The notes: a model not told the origin generated them from the letters alone. A DNA stretch of 64,000 nucleotides from Phocoena phocoena (GCF_963924675.1 NC_089226.1:56519690-56583689), one strand, 5' to 3'. Numbered from the stretch's first letter, positions 11,334-23,214 are shown. A program made the numbers and translations.

Positions 11334-13310
11334 TCCATGTGCACTTGAAAAGAATGTATATTCTGCTACTTTCGGATGGAATGCTCTATATCAATTAAGT
11401 CAATCTGTTCTAATGTGTCATTTAAGGCCTGGGTTTCGTTATTGATTTTCTGTCTGGATGATCTGTCCATTGATGTAAGTGGGGTGTTAAAGTCCTGCAC
11501 TATTATTGTGTTACTGTCAATTTTTTCTTTTATGGCTCTTAGTACTTGCCTTATATATTGAGATGCTGCTATGTTGGGCACATATATATTTACCATTGTT
11601 ATATCTTCTTCTTGGATCGATACCCTGATCATTATGTAGTGTCCTTCCTTGTCTCTTGTAATAGTCTTTATTTTAAAGTCTGTTTTGTCTGATATGAATA
11701 TTGCTACTCCAGCTTCCTTTTGATTTGCGTTTGCATGAAATACCTTTTTCCATTCCCTCACTTTCAGTCTGTATGTGTCCCTAGATCTGAAGTGGGTCTC
11801 TTGTAGACAGCATATATATGGGTCCTGGTTTTGTATCCATTAAGCCAGTCTATGTTTTTGGTTACAGTATTTAATCTGTTTACATTTAAGGTAATTATCG
11901 CTATGTATGTTCTTATTGCCATTTTCGTTAATTGTTTTCAATTTGTTTTTGTAGGTCTTTTTTCTTCCCTTCCTCTTTTATTCTCTTCTCTTGTGATTTG
12001 ATGACTAATTTTAGTGTTGTGTTTGGATTCCTTTTTCTTTTGTGTGTGTGTATCTATTGTAGATTTTTGGTTTGCAGTTACCATGAGGTTTTGATATAGC
12101 AGTCTATATATAAACAAGATTTTTTTAAGTTGCTGGTCTTTTTAATTTCAAATGCATTTCCAATATCCTGCGTTTCTTCTCTCCTCTTCTCACTATTGCT
12201 GCCTTTGATATCATATTTGTGTGTGGATGATTTCCTACTTTTACTCTGTTTGCTTTTACTGGTGAGCTTTCTCATTTGTAATTTTCTTGTTTTTTATTTG
12301 TGGCCTTTTCCGCCTAGAGAAGTTCCTTTAATATTTGTTTAAAGCTGGTTTGGTAGTGCTGAATTCCCTTAGCTTTTGCTTGTCTGTTAAGCTTTTAATT
12401 TCTCTGTCGAATCTGAATGAGAGCCTTGCTGGGTAGAGTATTCTTGGTTGTAGGTTTTTCCCTTTAATCACTTTCAATATATCATGCCAATCCCTTTTGG
12501 CCTGCAGGGTTTCTGCTAAAAAAAAAATCAGCTGATAACCTGATGGGGATTCCCTTGTATGTTATTTTTAATATTTTTTCTTTGTCATTAATTTTTGTCA
12601 GTTTGATTACTATGTGTCTTGGCATGTTCCTCTTTGGGTTATCCTGCCTGGGTTTCTCTGCACTTCTTGGACTTGGGTGACTGTGTCCTTTCCCGTGTTA
12701 GGGTAGTTTTCACCTATTATTTCTTCAAATGTTTTCTCAGGCCCCTTCTCTCTCTCTTCTCCTTCTGTGACCCCTATTATATGAACGTTGGTGTGTTTAA
12801 TGCTGTTCCACAGGTCTGTTAGACTGTCCTCATTTCTTTTCATTCTTTTTTCTTTATTCTGTTTCATGGCAGTGATTTCCACCATTCTTTTAGCTCACTT
12901 ATCCATTCTTCTGCCTCATTTATTCTGCTATTGATTCCTTCTAGTGTATTTTTCATTTCAGTTATTGTATTGTTCATCTCTGTTTGTTCTTTATATCTTC
13001 TAGCTCTTTGTTAAATATTTCTTGTATTGGGAATTCCCTGGTGGTCCAGTGGTTAGAACTCCGTGCTCTCACTGCCAAGGGCTCGGGTTCAATCCCTGGT
13101 CAGGGAACTAAGATCCCACAAGCCACACAGCATGGCCACACTTTTATCTTCTTGGTCTGTGCCTCCATTCTTTTTCTGAGATCTTGGATCATCTTTACTA
13201 TCATTACTCTGAATTCTTTTTGGGTAGATGGGAAGTGGCTCTTTCTTAAACTCGTTTCTGTCTCACAGTGGAAATGTGAAAGACCAAGAGGGCCCCACAT
13301 TTAAGGAAAA
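11334..13310 (-). mobile_element. Older L1 (5' half), host of element A
   Basis: Minus-strand L1 sequence lies to the right of element A. ORF2 starts at 11,922, with endonuclease protein in 11,366-11,761 (VAIFISDKTDFKIKT, IIVQDFNTPLT, where the usual glycine of GDFN is Q). A spacer of roughly 380 bp follows, then ORF1 fragments at 12,610-12,885 (RMKRNEDSLTDLWNSIK, VHIIGVTEGEE) and about 13,150-13,240 (VMIVKMIQDLRKRME). The long spacer and greater divergence suggest an older subfamily than element A. The 3' half of this element must lie left of the window. Confidence 0.8.
13029..13139 (+). mobile_element. tRNA-derived SINE (CHR/Bov-tA-like) inside the old L1 ORF1
   Basis: The sequence gaattccctggtggtccag, followed by a tRNA-like body (ggttagaactccgtgctctc, ggttcaatccctggtcaggg) and 'aagatcccacaagccac', is a tRNA(Glu)-type SINE head of the artiodactyl/cetacean kind. 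It lies within L1 ORF1 sequence, whose reading resumes on both sides, so it is younger than that L1. Target-site duplications are not clear. Confidence 0.8.
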
Positions 13311-14169
13311 ATGGTGGGGAGTGAATGTGTCACTGAAGACTATTCCCTGTTTAGTGCAGCAGCCTCTGTGTTGAAAGGATTTATCTTAAGACACCTGGAC
13401 CACCTTGCTCATTGCATTCCCCACATGGTCTCTGCAGGTGTTTCACTGTGACTCAGGGCCAGAGTCACAGTCTCTGGTCTAAGAGCTCAGAGGTGTGCTG
13501 AAACATACTCTTCTAAAAAAAAAATCACAATAGCTCACTGACAAACCATCACTGGTCTTTTTGAGAGCTCATGGGAGATAGGGGCACTGCTTAAAGGGTT
13601 GGAGCTCTCACTTGGGGAGTGAGAGGATTTTTATAAGAATTAGTGAGCAACCAAAAATATAAAAAGAAAAAAATATATATTCATTTGTTTATAGCCTCTT
13701 GGAAAAACACAAAATTTCAACCTTCATAGCTCTGTGGCAAGCAGAAGGAGCCAAACCAATCTATTTTCCTGCTCTGATCAAAAGTAGGAAGGTAGCAGAC
13801 AGGAGAAAGCAATAGAGATAACGTGCATGAATCAAAGCACAACTTGAGAGTATTTGGATATGATGCTGCTTGCTATGCTGTAGGAGAAGGAGATCAAAGG
13901 AGCAGCTTCTCACCAGTAAGGATGCGGAGCCAGGGATGGTACAAAGGGTTCATGTTGACCCCAAGGTGGCTTTGGTGGGTGGGCTGGGGTGTCGGACACT
14001 GTGAGACCTGAGACATGGCCCCTGTCCTTTAGCCCTCTGAGCCCTGTTTTTTCATCCACTCTGCCCAGCCATGGGTGGTTACAAGGATCAGACATGATAA
14101 CACATTGAAGAATTCTACAATCGTGGAGGCTACAGAGGACAGATAGATTACAGAGGGAACTTGAGGATC
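13311..14169. other. Unassigned non-coding sequence
   Basis: No exon, RNA gene or recognisable repeat was seen. It contains an A/T-rich stretch near 13,640-13,680 and short poly(A) runs. It may hide very old repeats. Confidence 0.5.
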
Positions 14170-14655
14170 ATTCGCCATGGCCATGACCACCAGCTGGTCC
14201 TTTTGATTCCATCACCCTCATCTCTCCAAATTTGTCTTCTCCATCATGCTGCCACCATCTGAGTGCAGGGCACCCCCTGCCCCCCAGCCTGGGCTCCCGT
14301 GGGTGCCTCCTCACTGCTCTCCTGGCCCCATTTTGCCCCCAACCCATCCAACTGGCAGGAAGGGTGATCTCTGTCAATGTTTCTGTGACTCAGTCCTCCA
14401 GAACCTTCCCTTGCCTTTGCATACATGTCTTGCCATGACTTGTCAGGGGCCCCTGTGGCATGGCCTGCCCATCCCCGTCTCCAGGTCACTCCAGCCCTCA
14501 GTTCACCCGCATCTTCCCCGACACCTCTGCTCAGACCACTCCGCCCTCACCAGCTCCCTCTCCTGCACACTTCAGTGACCCCTTCTCCCTGCGGGCCCTG
14601 CCCCTTGTCATTTCCTGCCCAGCCTCCCAATCATGTCAGCAGCACTGATCACACC
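14170..14655 (+). mobile_element. L2 LINE fragment (ancient), split by an old L1
   Basis: C/T-rich sequence with cctcctcactgctctcctgg, agggtgatct and related strings follows the order of the mammalian L2 3' region (the stretch before 'ggcctttgcac'). The same L2 appears to resume at about 15,185 after an L1-type insertion. The divergence is high, so the edges are approximate. Confidence 0.5.
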
Positions 14656-14659
14656 TGGG

Positions 14660-15180
14660 TGCTGGTGGTTTTTTTTAATTGTAGTGAAATACACATAACA
14701 TGAAATGTACCATCTTAACCATTTCTGAGTGTACAATGCAGGAGTGTGAAGTACATTCATACTGTTGTGCAATCTCCAGAACTCTTCATCTTGCAAAACT
14801 GAAACTTTGTATCCATTAAACAGCAACTCCCCGTTGCCCTTGCCCCCAGCCCCTGGCAGCTACCGTTTTCCTTTCTATCCCCGTGAATTTGACTCCTGTA
14901 GGAACCTCCTGTGATGGAAGCATACAGCAGTTGTCTTTTAGTGGCTGGCTTATTTCACTTAGAATAATGTCCTCTGGGTTCATCTATGTGGAGCAAGTGA
15001 CAGGACTTCCTTCCCTTTTAAGGCTGAACGATGTTCTGTTGTACGTATAGATCACGTTGTTTTTCCATTCATCTGCTGATAGACACTTGGGCTGTTTGTA
15101 CCTCTGGCTGTTGAGGACAGTGCTGTGGACATGGGTATACAGATATTTCATCAAGATCCTGCTGCCAGTACTTTTGAGTA
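14660..15180 (-). mobile_element. Old L1 3' end (L1M type)
   Basis: The antisense 3' end of an old L1 is recognisable from attgtagtgaaatacacata, the 'ccatctta-accatttc' block, ggctggcttatttcacttag, ccattcatctgctgatagac and acttgggctgtttgtacctc. It is truncated and heavily mutated. It interrupts the L2 fragment on either side. Confidence 0.65.
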
Positions 15181-15184
15181 TTGT

Positions 15185-15375
15185 ATTTGCTTCTCTACAC
15201 CCATCACTGTGGCATTTTCTTGTTCGTGCGTGTGTTCTCTGTTGCCTGCCTCTCCCACTAGCCCCTGAGCTGCTGGGAGCGGGCACCGTGCTCACTGCTG
15301 TCCCCCTAGTGCAGTTCCTGGCGTGACGTGTACTAAGTGCTCACTAGGTACTGTTGTGAGAGGGAATAAATAAAC
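15185..15375 (+). mobile_element. L2 LINE 3' end (ancient)
   Basis: The L2 terminal pattern is visible: ctgcctctcccactagcccc, gagcgggcaccgtgctcact, gctgtccccctagtgcagtt, then 'gtactaagtgctcactaggt' and gaataaataaa. This is the conserved 'cactag...gtgctcaataaat' tail of L2. Confidence 0.65.
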
Positions 15376-15967
15376 TCCAAATGCATCTTCTTGTTCCAAC
15401 CTTCAACAGTTTTTTAAAGTAATGAATTGCTTGTTTTTATGAACATCACAGATGATCTTTTTTTTAAAAAAATAAGCCATACATAAAAGTTTAAAAAAGA
15501 AAGTAAAAATTGACCCTAAATCGCCTCCCCCATGAAATAACCAGTTTTATTTTGGCGTTGGATTCAGGCATTTCTCTCTGCATTGATCTAGGCAGGGTGA
15601 TAGGGTTCTGGTTGGGCCAACTGATAATTTTATAAGAATGTCAACCTCCTGCCTTTCATCTAGCTCTCAACGACTGTTCCTTGTTCGGGGGAAACAAACA
15701 AACAAACAAACAGAATGCTCTACTGGGAAAAGCAGAGTGGTTGGGCACCTGGTCCCCCTTCTGGCCTCCTAGGATGCTTCCCTTTGTAGTTTAAACCTGC
15801 AGCCGGGTGCTCAGTGAGAGCCTTGCACAGGAGCGCCTTTGACGCAGGTGCATGCTTCTGGGCCAACTCCTCCTGACTGATTGTAGCAGAACCTCAGCAG
15901 TGGATGTTCCCGAAGGACCAGTGGATTCAGGTAGCAGCTGGCTGCGTTAGGTCTCAATTCTGCTGTT
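15376..15967. other. Unassigned non-coding sequence
   Basis: No gene was seen. It includes a (caaa)n-like run near 15,694-15,712 and A/T-rich sequence near 15,450-15,500 that may be a degraded retrotransposon tail. Confidence 0.5.
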
Positions 15968-15977
15968 CCTGTGGTGC

Positions 15978-16186
15978 TTTTTTTTTTTTTTTTTTGCGGT
16001 AGACGGGCCGCTCACTGTTGTGGCCTCTCCCGTTGAGGAGCACAGGCTCCGGACGCGCAGGCTCAGCAGCCATGGCTCACGGGCCCAGCCGCTCCGCGGC
16101 ATGTGGGATCCTCCTGGACTGGGGCACGAACCCACGTCCCCTGCATCGGCAGGCGGACTCTCAACCACTGCGCCACCAGGGAAGCC
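15978..16186 (-). mobile_element. CHR-type SINE with 10-bp target-site duplication
   Basis: A full SINE in reverse: poly(T) at 15,978 onward, body, then the tRNA-like head ending gccaccagggaagccc. It is flanked by cctgtggtgc at 15,968-15,977 and 16,187-16,196. The high similarity to other copies here indicates a fairly young insertion. Confidence 0.93.
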
Positions 16187-16196
16187 CCTGTGGTGC

Positions 16197-17143
16197 CTTT
16201 TGTTCATTCACCAAGAAGGAAGGCTGTGGGGAAAGGGAAGGAGTGTGCCAGCTTTTTCTGGCCTCCCTCGCTCCTCGGTTGATTGGTAGAACCGGGAGCG
16301 AACAGAGATTTATACTGCCTCCAGGGCAGCGTAGATAGAGTCCAGAACAAGAAAGGGAATTGAAGGGCTGAATGTCTCAAAAGCCAGGCTTTCATTGCAA
16401 GAGCAGGTTTTGTGGAGCAAGAAAAGTTTTGTCTGATTAGACAGAGCCTGGAGCCTAGGGAACTTTAGTGTATAGCCATAAGAAAAAATATTGCCATGGA
16501 GGAGAAGAGAATGCATGCAGGTGGTGATGTAGGGGTGTTTTCCCACCTCTGAAAAAAGGGAGTAGAAACTTGAAGAGCTGCAGGGGGCGCTATTTGGAAG
16601 GGGTGGAGCTAGACCCCAAAAGATTGGTGAAGGCTGAGAGGGGTCCTTCCTCCCCTGTCCCTGACCCCGTCTGGGGTCTAAATAGGAAATAGGTTTGGGC
16701 CAGTCACAGACAAGGGACCCAACTGCCCAGAGTCTGCCACGTAGACCTAGGCAAGCCTTCATAGGAGTTCTGTGCTCTTCAGGGTGCCGGGCAGCCAACT
16801 AGCAGAGGCGAGAAGTCCAGGCCGGGAGCCCTGAGGGCAGCCTCACAAGGAAGTGAGAGAAGGTGGGCCAGGTGGCCTGAGTCCCCAGGGGAGCCGAGCA
16901 GGGCTGAGAGGGTCCTAGGGAAGGATGACACAGGTGTGAGGACCCAGAGATCAGACAAATGGAGGCCAGCAGCCAACATCCAAATGAGCCACACTATGGG
17001 CAGTTCAGAGAGACTTGTCAGAAGCCCTGGGGCCACTTGGGTGAAGGGTAGGGTCAGGGAGGACTTGGGAATTTGAACACTTACCGCATAGAAGATATGG
17101 TTTAACCAGAAATGACTGAGTTGCCTTGAAATAGCAAGATCAG
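16197..17143. other. Unassigned non-coding sequence
   Basis: No gene is recognised. Two minus-strand open frames of about 160 residues occur (16,310-16,798 and 16,779-17,276), but the second starts inside a SINE and neither resembles a known family. They are probably chance frames in GC-rich DNA. Confidence 0.5.
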
Positions 17144-17156
17144 GAGTCTTCTGCCA

Positions 17157-17513
17157 GTGGGCTTCCCTGGTGGCGCAGTGGTTGGGAGTCCGCCTGCCAA
17201 TGCAGGGGACACGGGTTTGAGCCCTGGTCCAGGAGGATCCCACATGCTGCGGAGCAACTAAGCCCGTGTGCCACAACTACTGAGCCTGCGCTCTACAGCC
17301 TGTGAGCCACAACTACTGAGCCCACATGTCACAACTACTGAAGCCCTCGTGCCTAGAGCCCATGCTCCGCAACAAGAGAAGCCACCACAATGAGAAGCCC
17401 ATGCACTGCGACGAAGAGTAGCCCCACTCGTTGCAACTAGAGAAAGCCCGCACGCAGCAATGAAGACCCAACGCAGCCAAAAATAAAATAAATAAATTTA
17501 TATATAAAAAAAA
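17157..17513 (+). mobile_element. CHR-type SINE (long form) with 13-bp target-site duplication
   Basis: Forward SINE with head cttccctggtggcgcagtgg, a long body containing repeated 'cacaactactgagcc' motifs, and an A/T-rich tail. It is flanked by gagtcttctgcca at 17,144-17,156 and 17,514-17,526. Its body is about 100 bp longer than the short-form copies (for example 15,978-16,186), so two subfamilies are present in the window. Confidence 0.93.
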
Positions 17514-17839
17514 GAGTCTTCTGCCATTAGCTGAAAAGGGCATTCATGAGGTTTGATGAAGACTGTTATGGGGAAATAAAGTTACATTTCTGTACATCTG
17601 GGCTGTGACCGTACATCAAAAACTTCCATCCACAATAGAATTCCTTGTGCCAGTGGGTTGGTGACACAAATGCAGGGGCCAACACTGAAGCCGAGTCCTA
17701 AGGGGGCCAGCCAGAGTGGTCAGGATGTACTTATATTTTTTTAAAAAAAATCGTCAACACTACAGTGCAAAATATAATTGAAAGGAAACAACCCTGGTAG
17801 GGGTGGAGGTGTTGTCTGTGGACCCAGTTTGCCACTGTC

Positions 17840-18115
17840 CAGCCTCATGGCTCATCACTCTCTACTCCAAAGCTTTGCATATGCGGTCCCCTTGGCCTGG
17901 AATGGGCTCTCTATAGCTTCAAATCTGTTTAAATCTCACTTCCCCAAGGAGGCTTGCCTGAGATCCCAGGGCAAAGTGGCTCCCCCATGTCAGATTCCCA
18001 TGGTTTGTCGCCTGTGGTTTTCCTTCATAGCACTGCCCCATGATTTGTTCCACCAGGGCCAGTCAATAGGGGGCGCCCAATCAATGCTAAATGAATGAAT
18101 GCATGCAGGGAACTG
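17840..18115 (+). mobile_element. L2 LINE 3' end (ancient)
   Basis: This follows the L2 3' order: ccaaagctttgcatatgcgg, ccccttggcctggaatgggc, tcacttccccaaggaggctt, catagcactgccccatgatt, and a tail caatcaatgctaaatgaatg. It is diverged but unambiguous. Confidence 0.8.
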
Positions 18116-18164
18116 TGGCCTGCAGCTCAGCTGGAAAGTAGAGAAACGACTCGAAGCTTCTGGT

Positions 18165-18290
18165 TTCAAGTCCTAGCTCTTGTTAAGTTTTAGCTCTGGG
18201 AACTTGGCTATGACACTGACTTCTCTGGGCCTCAACTGCTTCATTTGTAAAACGGGCACTCAGCACACTGGTCTAGCAATCTTTCCTGAG
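18165..18290 (+). mobile_element. MIR SINE fragment (ancient)
   Basis: The MIR core order is visible: 'caagtcctagctct', 'gggaacttggctatgacac', 'tctctgggcctcaactgctt', 'catttgtaaaacggg'. Confidence 0.75.
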
Positions 18291-18620
18291 CACTAGTTGC
18301 GCCTTACAACAGGGTGCCCGCCCTCTGGGAGCTCACAGCCTGCTGAAGGTGACAGACAGGGAAACAGACACTTAGAGAAAATGTAAGGGCCGCTGTGGGA
18401 GCACACACAGGTGGTGGGAGGATCCCAAAGGAGGGAGGCCTACCTGTTTCAGGGTGGAGGTGGGGATGGAGACTGGGGAAGATGGCAGGGAGGACTTCAA
18501 AGAGGAAAGGAGAATGGCTGAACTCTGGCTTATAGGAGGAACAGTGGTTTGGTTTGCCGTTTGTTATGGGGGCAGTGGCCCTGGGGCATGCGGGAGCAGG
18601 GGCATTCTGGGAATGACAAG
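18291..18620 (-). mobile_element. L2 LINE fragment, reverse (ancient)
   Basis: The reverse-complement L2 pattern is visible: 'ccctctgggagctcacagcc', 'gacagacagggaaacagaca', 'gccgctgtgggagcacaca', then 'gaggacttcaaagaggaaag'. Edges are approximate. Confidence 0.6.
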
Positions 18621-18979
18621 CATCCACCTGGCTGGAGGGTAGGTTGTGGGCTAGAGGCAACAGGGTGACCTCCAGTTACCTATCACCCATCACCCATGGC
18701 CAATCTTGTTTCATCTATACCCCACCGCATACCCCATCCCAATCCCAGACAAATGCTCTTCATCTGTAAATGTTTCATATGCACCTCTAAGAGATACAGA
18801 CTTTTCAAAAAACTGTTACACTATTTTTTACTATTATCAGATCTAAAAAAGAATCGTTAATACAATCAAATATTTAGTCAGTGTTTACATTTTGATTATG
18901 CCTTTATTTTAAGGTTGTTTGATTGACATGAACCAAACAAGGTCCATAATGGGATTGGCTGATGACTATTGCGTCTCTT

Positions 18980-19160
18980 TTTAAAAAAACATTTAGTTAG
19001 GCGCTGCGTCTTAGTTGTGGCACGCGGGATCTTCTTAGTTGCGGCGTGCGGACTCAGTTGCGGCATGCATGCGGGATCTAGTTCCCCGACCAGGGATCAA
19101 ACCCGGGCCCCCTGCACTGGGAGTGCGGAGTTTTACCCACTGGGCCACCAGGGAAATCTT
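18980..19160 (-). mobile_element. tRNA-derived SINE, older copy
   Basis: The reverse SINE head is present (cactgggccaccagggaaat at the right end; cccgaccagggatcaaaccc in the body). Divergence from the young CHR consensus is clear, with GC-rich 'gttgcggcgtgcggac' segments. No clean target-site duplication was found. Confidence 0.8.
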
Positions 19161-19330
19161 GTGTCTGTTCTTAACAGGTTCTCCCTTCCTTCTTTCAGTT
19201 TTTTTCTTGCAATATACTTATTGAGGAAACCAAGTTCTTTGTCCTATAGAGTTTCCCACTGTCTAGATTTTGCTGATTGCATGTTCCAGGTGTTAACATG
19301 CTCACTTGCCCTCTGATTTTCCTAGTAGTT

Positions 19331-19663
19331 AGATCCAGAGCTGTTCTGACCAATAGTAATATACCGTGAGCCACAAATGCAAGTCACACATGCAATTTAA
19401 AATTTTCTAGTAGTCACATCTTAAGCAGTAAAAGAAACTGATGAAATTAATTATATTTTACTTAATTTCATATATCCAAAGTATTATTCCAACATGTGAG
19501 CAACACAAAAATTCTTAATATAAATTTACATTCTATTTTTGTACCAAGTCTCTGAAATTCAGTGTGTATTTCACACTCTTAGTGCATCTCAATTTGAACG
19601 AGCCACTTTTCAACTAAATAGCCATACATGGTCAGCATCTATTGTATTGGACACCACAGATAG
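19331..19663 (+). mobile_element. Non-autonomous hAT-type (MER) DNA transposon
   Basis: The ends are imperfect inverted repeats (ccagagctgttctgaccaat at the left, attgtattggacaccacag at the right). The interior, 'gagccacaaatgcaagtcac', 'ttttctagtagtcacatctt' and 'ctcaatttgaacgagccac', matches a remembered hAT-Charlie MER family. I do not assign the family name. A reverse copy is at about 40,230-40,525. Confidence 0.6.
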
Positions 19664-20890
19664 AGGTGTGATCACACTTCGGGTCAAACTTTTGCCAAGA
19701 ATTCTTCATTGGTGTTGTGTTCTTTCATCAGGAGGCATAAAATGTCTGGTTTTCTCTCTTTTTGTGATATTAGCAGCCACTGATGATCATTGTCTTAGAT
19801 GCATTAGATTCATTAGAATGGCAAAGTGGTGACAGTCTAATTCTATTATCCCTCCTGAATTTTATTTTACTTGGAATATTTCTGTAAGAGAAACTTCCCC
19901 TCATCAACAATTTGGTTAACTAGCGTGTGTCTGATTTTTTCCCTTTGTTTAACAGTTCTTAGAGGGTTAGAGCTGTGTGTAGGACAGGTCACTGGGTTTG
20001 CAGTATGCAGAATGGGTTGGAGGGCAAGAAGGTGGCTGAAGGGAGCCAGGGAGGAGGTGACTGCAAATCCAGGTGGCAACCCCAGCCATGGCCAAGCCTG
20101 GCGCAGCCACCAGTTCTCGCCCCTAAACCTCAGGAATCTCCTTCAAAAGGCCAATTAAGTGCCTGCCTTCCTCTGGTCCCCCCAAGGTCGCCCTTTCTGC
20201 CCTGGCCTGTGCCCTGGGCAGAGAAGTCAAGGCAACTGGCAGGTTTCTGGGAGCAAAGGGCCTGGCCCTATGGCCAGCAAGCTTGGAGACAGACCTCACC
20301 TTGCATGAGTGAAAGCTCACAGACCATCTGCATGTAAAGTAGCCTGGGGGTCTCTTCACAACACAGCAAAACTCAAAGAGCAAGATACAGTGATTCTGGT
20401 TTCTTTGAGGAATAAGTGAATTAAAAACCTTTTTGCAAGTAAAGTTTTGAGAGAACAAGTTTATCCCTTAAAGTATCTATTTATTTTAACCATTTTGAAT
20501 AATATACTCCCTTAAAATATTTTATGCATTTTCCTATCAAACTAAAATGAATTTATCCTTTTTCTGATGACTGAGGGCTATTTAGAAACAGTAAAATCAT
20601 TTAAGCTGAGTTATTTTAAGCTAGCTGTTCTGTTAATTTTTGTGATATATTTTACAACCACTGCGTCGAGGATCTTGAGTAGACGGCAGGTAATAGCTGT
20701 TTTGCTACATATAAAACCCTGACTAGAAGCAGGCTGTGTGAAACAATTCAGCCCCAAGTTATTCACAACAGGTAGAGTGTGACAGGTGGGGGTCTTCTCC
20801 TTTCCTGCCATGCTCTGGACCCCAAGGTGAGCTGAGATGGGTTTTGAAGAATGAATACTAATTTGCTCCTAGGGCAAGAGAGGTCTCTGT
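19664..20890. other. Unassigned non-coding sequence
   Basis: Mixed-composition intergenic DNA with no exon, RNA gene or clear repeat. An A/T-rich part at 20,440-20,640 is followed by more GC-balanced sequence. Confidence 0.5.
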
Positions 20891-20924
20891 CCAGGCGCAA
20901 GGGAAAAGCTGAGCAAGGGGCTTA

Positions 20925-21025
20925 CCACTTTTCAGAGGAGCATGTGGGCTCGAAGTCAAGCGCCTTGCCTGGGCCGCACAGCCAGTGAGCGGTGGGGCTG
21001 GGATCTGAATCCCTCTGACTGGCTG
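20925..21025 (-). mobile_element. MIR SINE fragment, reverse (ancient)
   Basis: The reverse MIR order is visible: 'caagcgccttgcctgggcc', 'cacagccagtgagcggtgg', 'gctgggatctgaatccctct'. Confidence 0.65.
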
Positions 21026-21951
21026 CTCTCCGGGGCCGAGGGCTTCTCACTCAACATGCCCAGACTGCTTCCTTCCTGCCTGTTTGCATCTGCTTCTTCG
21101 AGTCAGGTTATCCACTATTTCTGTCTACTCCCAACCTTGATTCCTTTCTAATTTGCTGCTTGTACTTTTAATGGGGACTGAGAGAAAGGAAGTTCATTAG
21201 ACTTGTGTTCTGTACAAAGCCAAAAGGATCTGAGCCTACCACTCTCCCCCTTGTAGTTCTGGGCTTGGCTGACTATAGCTATTTCTCCAACTGGCTGTCT
21301 TTTTCATTTTTATCGAGATTCATGACCATGCTTTTTCTGGACTGCTGACGTCGCCAGTCTCTAAAAAAGTGTGGAATTATTTTATAGACATGTATTTTTT
21401 TATTCATTTAAAATCCACAAGGCTGAGCTGTCTACCTACGAAACCATGGTTAGATGCGCCAAGAGGAAAAAAAAAGAAAGCCTCTATCTATTTTGAGCAA
21501 AATTAAGAGCTCTGGGCACTAGTTCAGCATTCAGCAAGGCAGCCAGAAGCTATGTGAGAGAATATGTATGGATGAGGTGGCCTAAATAAACTCATCTGCC
21601 AGGCATTAAAAAAAAAACAAACCCATAAAAATTAAGCGAATTAGGCTTATGGACCACGTCTCAACACTGTCCATGCCACCCACCAAAAGACCTCGAAACA
21701 CTTTACATTTGTTTAGAGCTGTTTTTCAAAAGAGCAGTTTCAGCCCTGACACATTCTCAATGTGTACCGAATGGAGACCTCCGTTTCAAAGCCTGATGTA
21801 TACAATGCAAGAAATCCTTGTTGAATGACGAACTCCTCCCAACGTGCATGGTGCTTTGTAAAGATCATTAAGTGTTTCATAAAAATACTCATCACTTCTT
21901 ACACTCTATCTGACCCCAGGGCGGGGTTGGGGTGGGGTGGGGAGAGATGTG
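21026..21951. other. Unassigned non-coding sequence
   Basis: No gene was seen. Short A-runs occur at 21,461-21,475 and 21,607-21,620, and a G-rich stretch ggggttggggtggggtgggg at about 21,923-21,942. Confidence 0.5.
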
Positions 21952-21964
21952 GGTATCACCCCTA

Positions 21965-22714
21965 CTTTAAAATTTTTTTTAAATTTATTGGAGTATAGTT
22001 GATTTACAGTGTTGTGTTTGTTAAGTTTCTGCTGTAAAGTGAATCAGTTATACAAATACATACATACATCTACTCTTTTTTAGATTCTTTTCCCATATAG
22101 GTCACTACAGAGTAGTGAGTAGAGATAGTAGTGTGTATACGTCAATCCCAATCTCCCAATTTATCCCTCCCCACTTTTCCCTCCATAACCATAAGTTTGT
22201 TTTCTGCATCTGTGACTCTGTTTTGTAAATAACTTCATTTGTATCATTTTTTAGATTCCACCTGTAAGCGATATCATGATATTTGTCTTTGTCTTACGTC
22301 ACTTAGTACGATAATCTCTAGTTCCATCTATGTTGCCGCATGTGGCATTATTTCATTCTTTTTTTACGGCTAATATTCCATTGTATATAAGTACCACATC
22401 TACTTTATCCATTCATCTGTCAATGGACATTTAGGTTGCTTCCATGTCTTGGCTATTGTAAATAGTGCTGCTATGAATATCGGGGTGCATGGATCTTTTC
22501 GAATTATGGTTTTCTCCAGATATATACCCAGGAGTGGGATTGCTGGACCATATAGTAGTTCTATTTTTAGTTTTTTAAGGAGCCTCTATAGTGTTCTCCA
22601 TAATGGTTGTACCAATTTACATTCCCACCAACAGTGTAGGAGGGTTCCCTTTTCTCCACACTTTCCAGCATTTATTGTTTGTAGACTTTTTGATGGCCAT
22701 TCTGATCGGTGTGA
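21965..22714 (-). mobile_element. 5'-truncated L1 3' end with 13-bp target-site duplication
   Basis: Antisense L1 3' UTR and ORF2 C-terminal sequence (ggctattgtaaatagtgctg, gggattgctggaccatatag, ccaccaacagtgtaggaggg). It is flanked by ggtatcaccccta (21,952-21,964) and ggtatcatcccta (22,715-22,727), one mismatch. It is a typical truncated insertion of about 750 bp and non-coding. Confidence 0.88.
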
Positions 22715-22727
22715 GGTATCATCCCTA

Positions 22728-23040
22728 TGTGACAGATTAGGAGCCAGATTCGGAGGGGTTAAGTGGCCGTGCCCAAGTGCTAGAACAAGAAATGGTTCTA
22801 GCGAGTCTCAGGCATCCTTTCTGTCACTAGGCAGCAAGCAGCCTTCCACAGGACAAAAGGGAACCAACATTGATGGTGTAGGCCCCATACAAACATAATG
22901 GCAAGGGCAGAGTTCTCTCCAATTCTTTACAGATTAAGAAATGAGGGGTCATTAAGGGTTTAATGACTTGAGCAGGGTCATAACTTCAAAGTGGCTGAAT
23001 TGGGGCATTCGGAATCTAGATTCTAAAGAATAGATGCCGG
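22728..23040 (-). mobile_element. MIR-like fragments, reverse (ancient)
   Basis: Two stretches, 22,728-22,800 (gaggggttaagtggccgtgc) and about 22,930-23,035 (gacttgagcagggtcataac, 'aaagtggctgaattgggg'), follow the reverse MIR pattern. Weak matches. Confidence 0.5.
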
Positions 23041-23214
23041 CTGCCCTTTGTATCACATGGTAAAAACCCAGTTCATTATTCAGTATTTACCCTGAAACCA
23101 TTAAGGACACAAGAATGAACCTCTTTTTCAGAGAGACTTTTTTTTCTAAACAAAATAGTACAGAAGATGATTAAGAAGAGTATCACTAGAGTCCAGCCTC
23201 AACGTGGCTGCTAG

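Noticed and set aside
10193..11344. Several overlapping open frames of 70-130 residues on both strands
   Set aside because: They fall in the GC-rich L1 5' UTR, where stops are rare. No protein family resemblance.
17157..17240. tRNA-like A and B boxes suggesting a tRNA gene
   Set aside because: These are the tRNA-derived heads of CHR SINEs (same at all SINE copies), not functional tRNA genes.
16310..17276. Two adjacent minus-strand open frames of about 160 residues
   Set aside because: One begins inside a SINE, neither has a recognisable motif or splice context, and the DNA has intergenic character.
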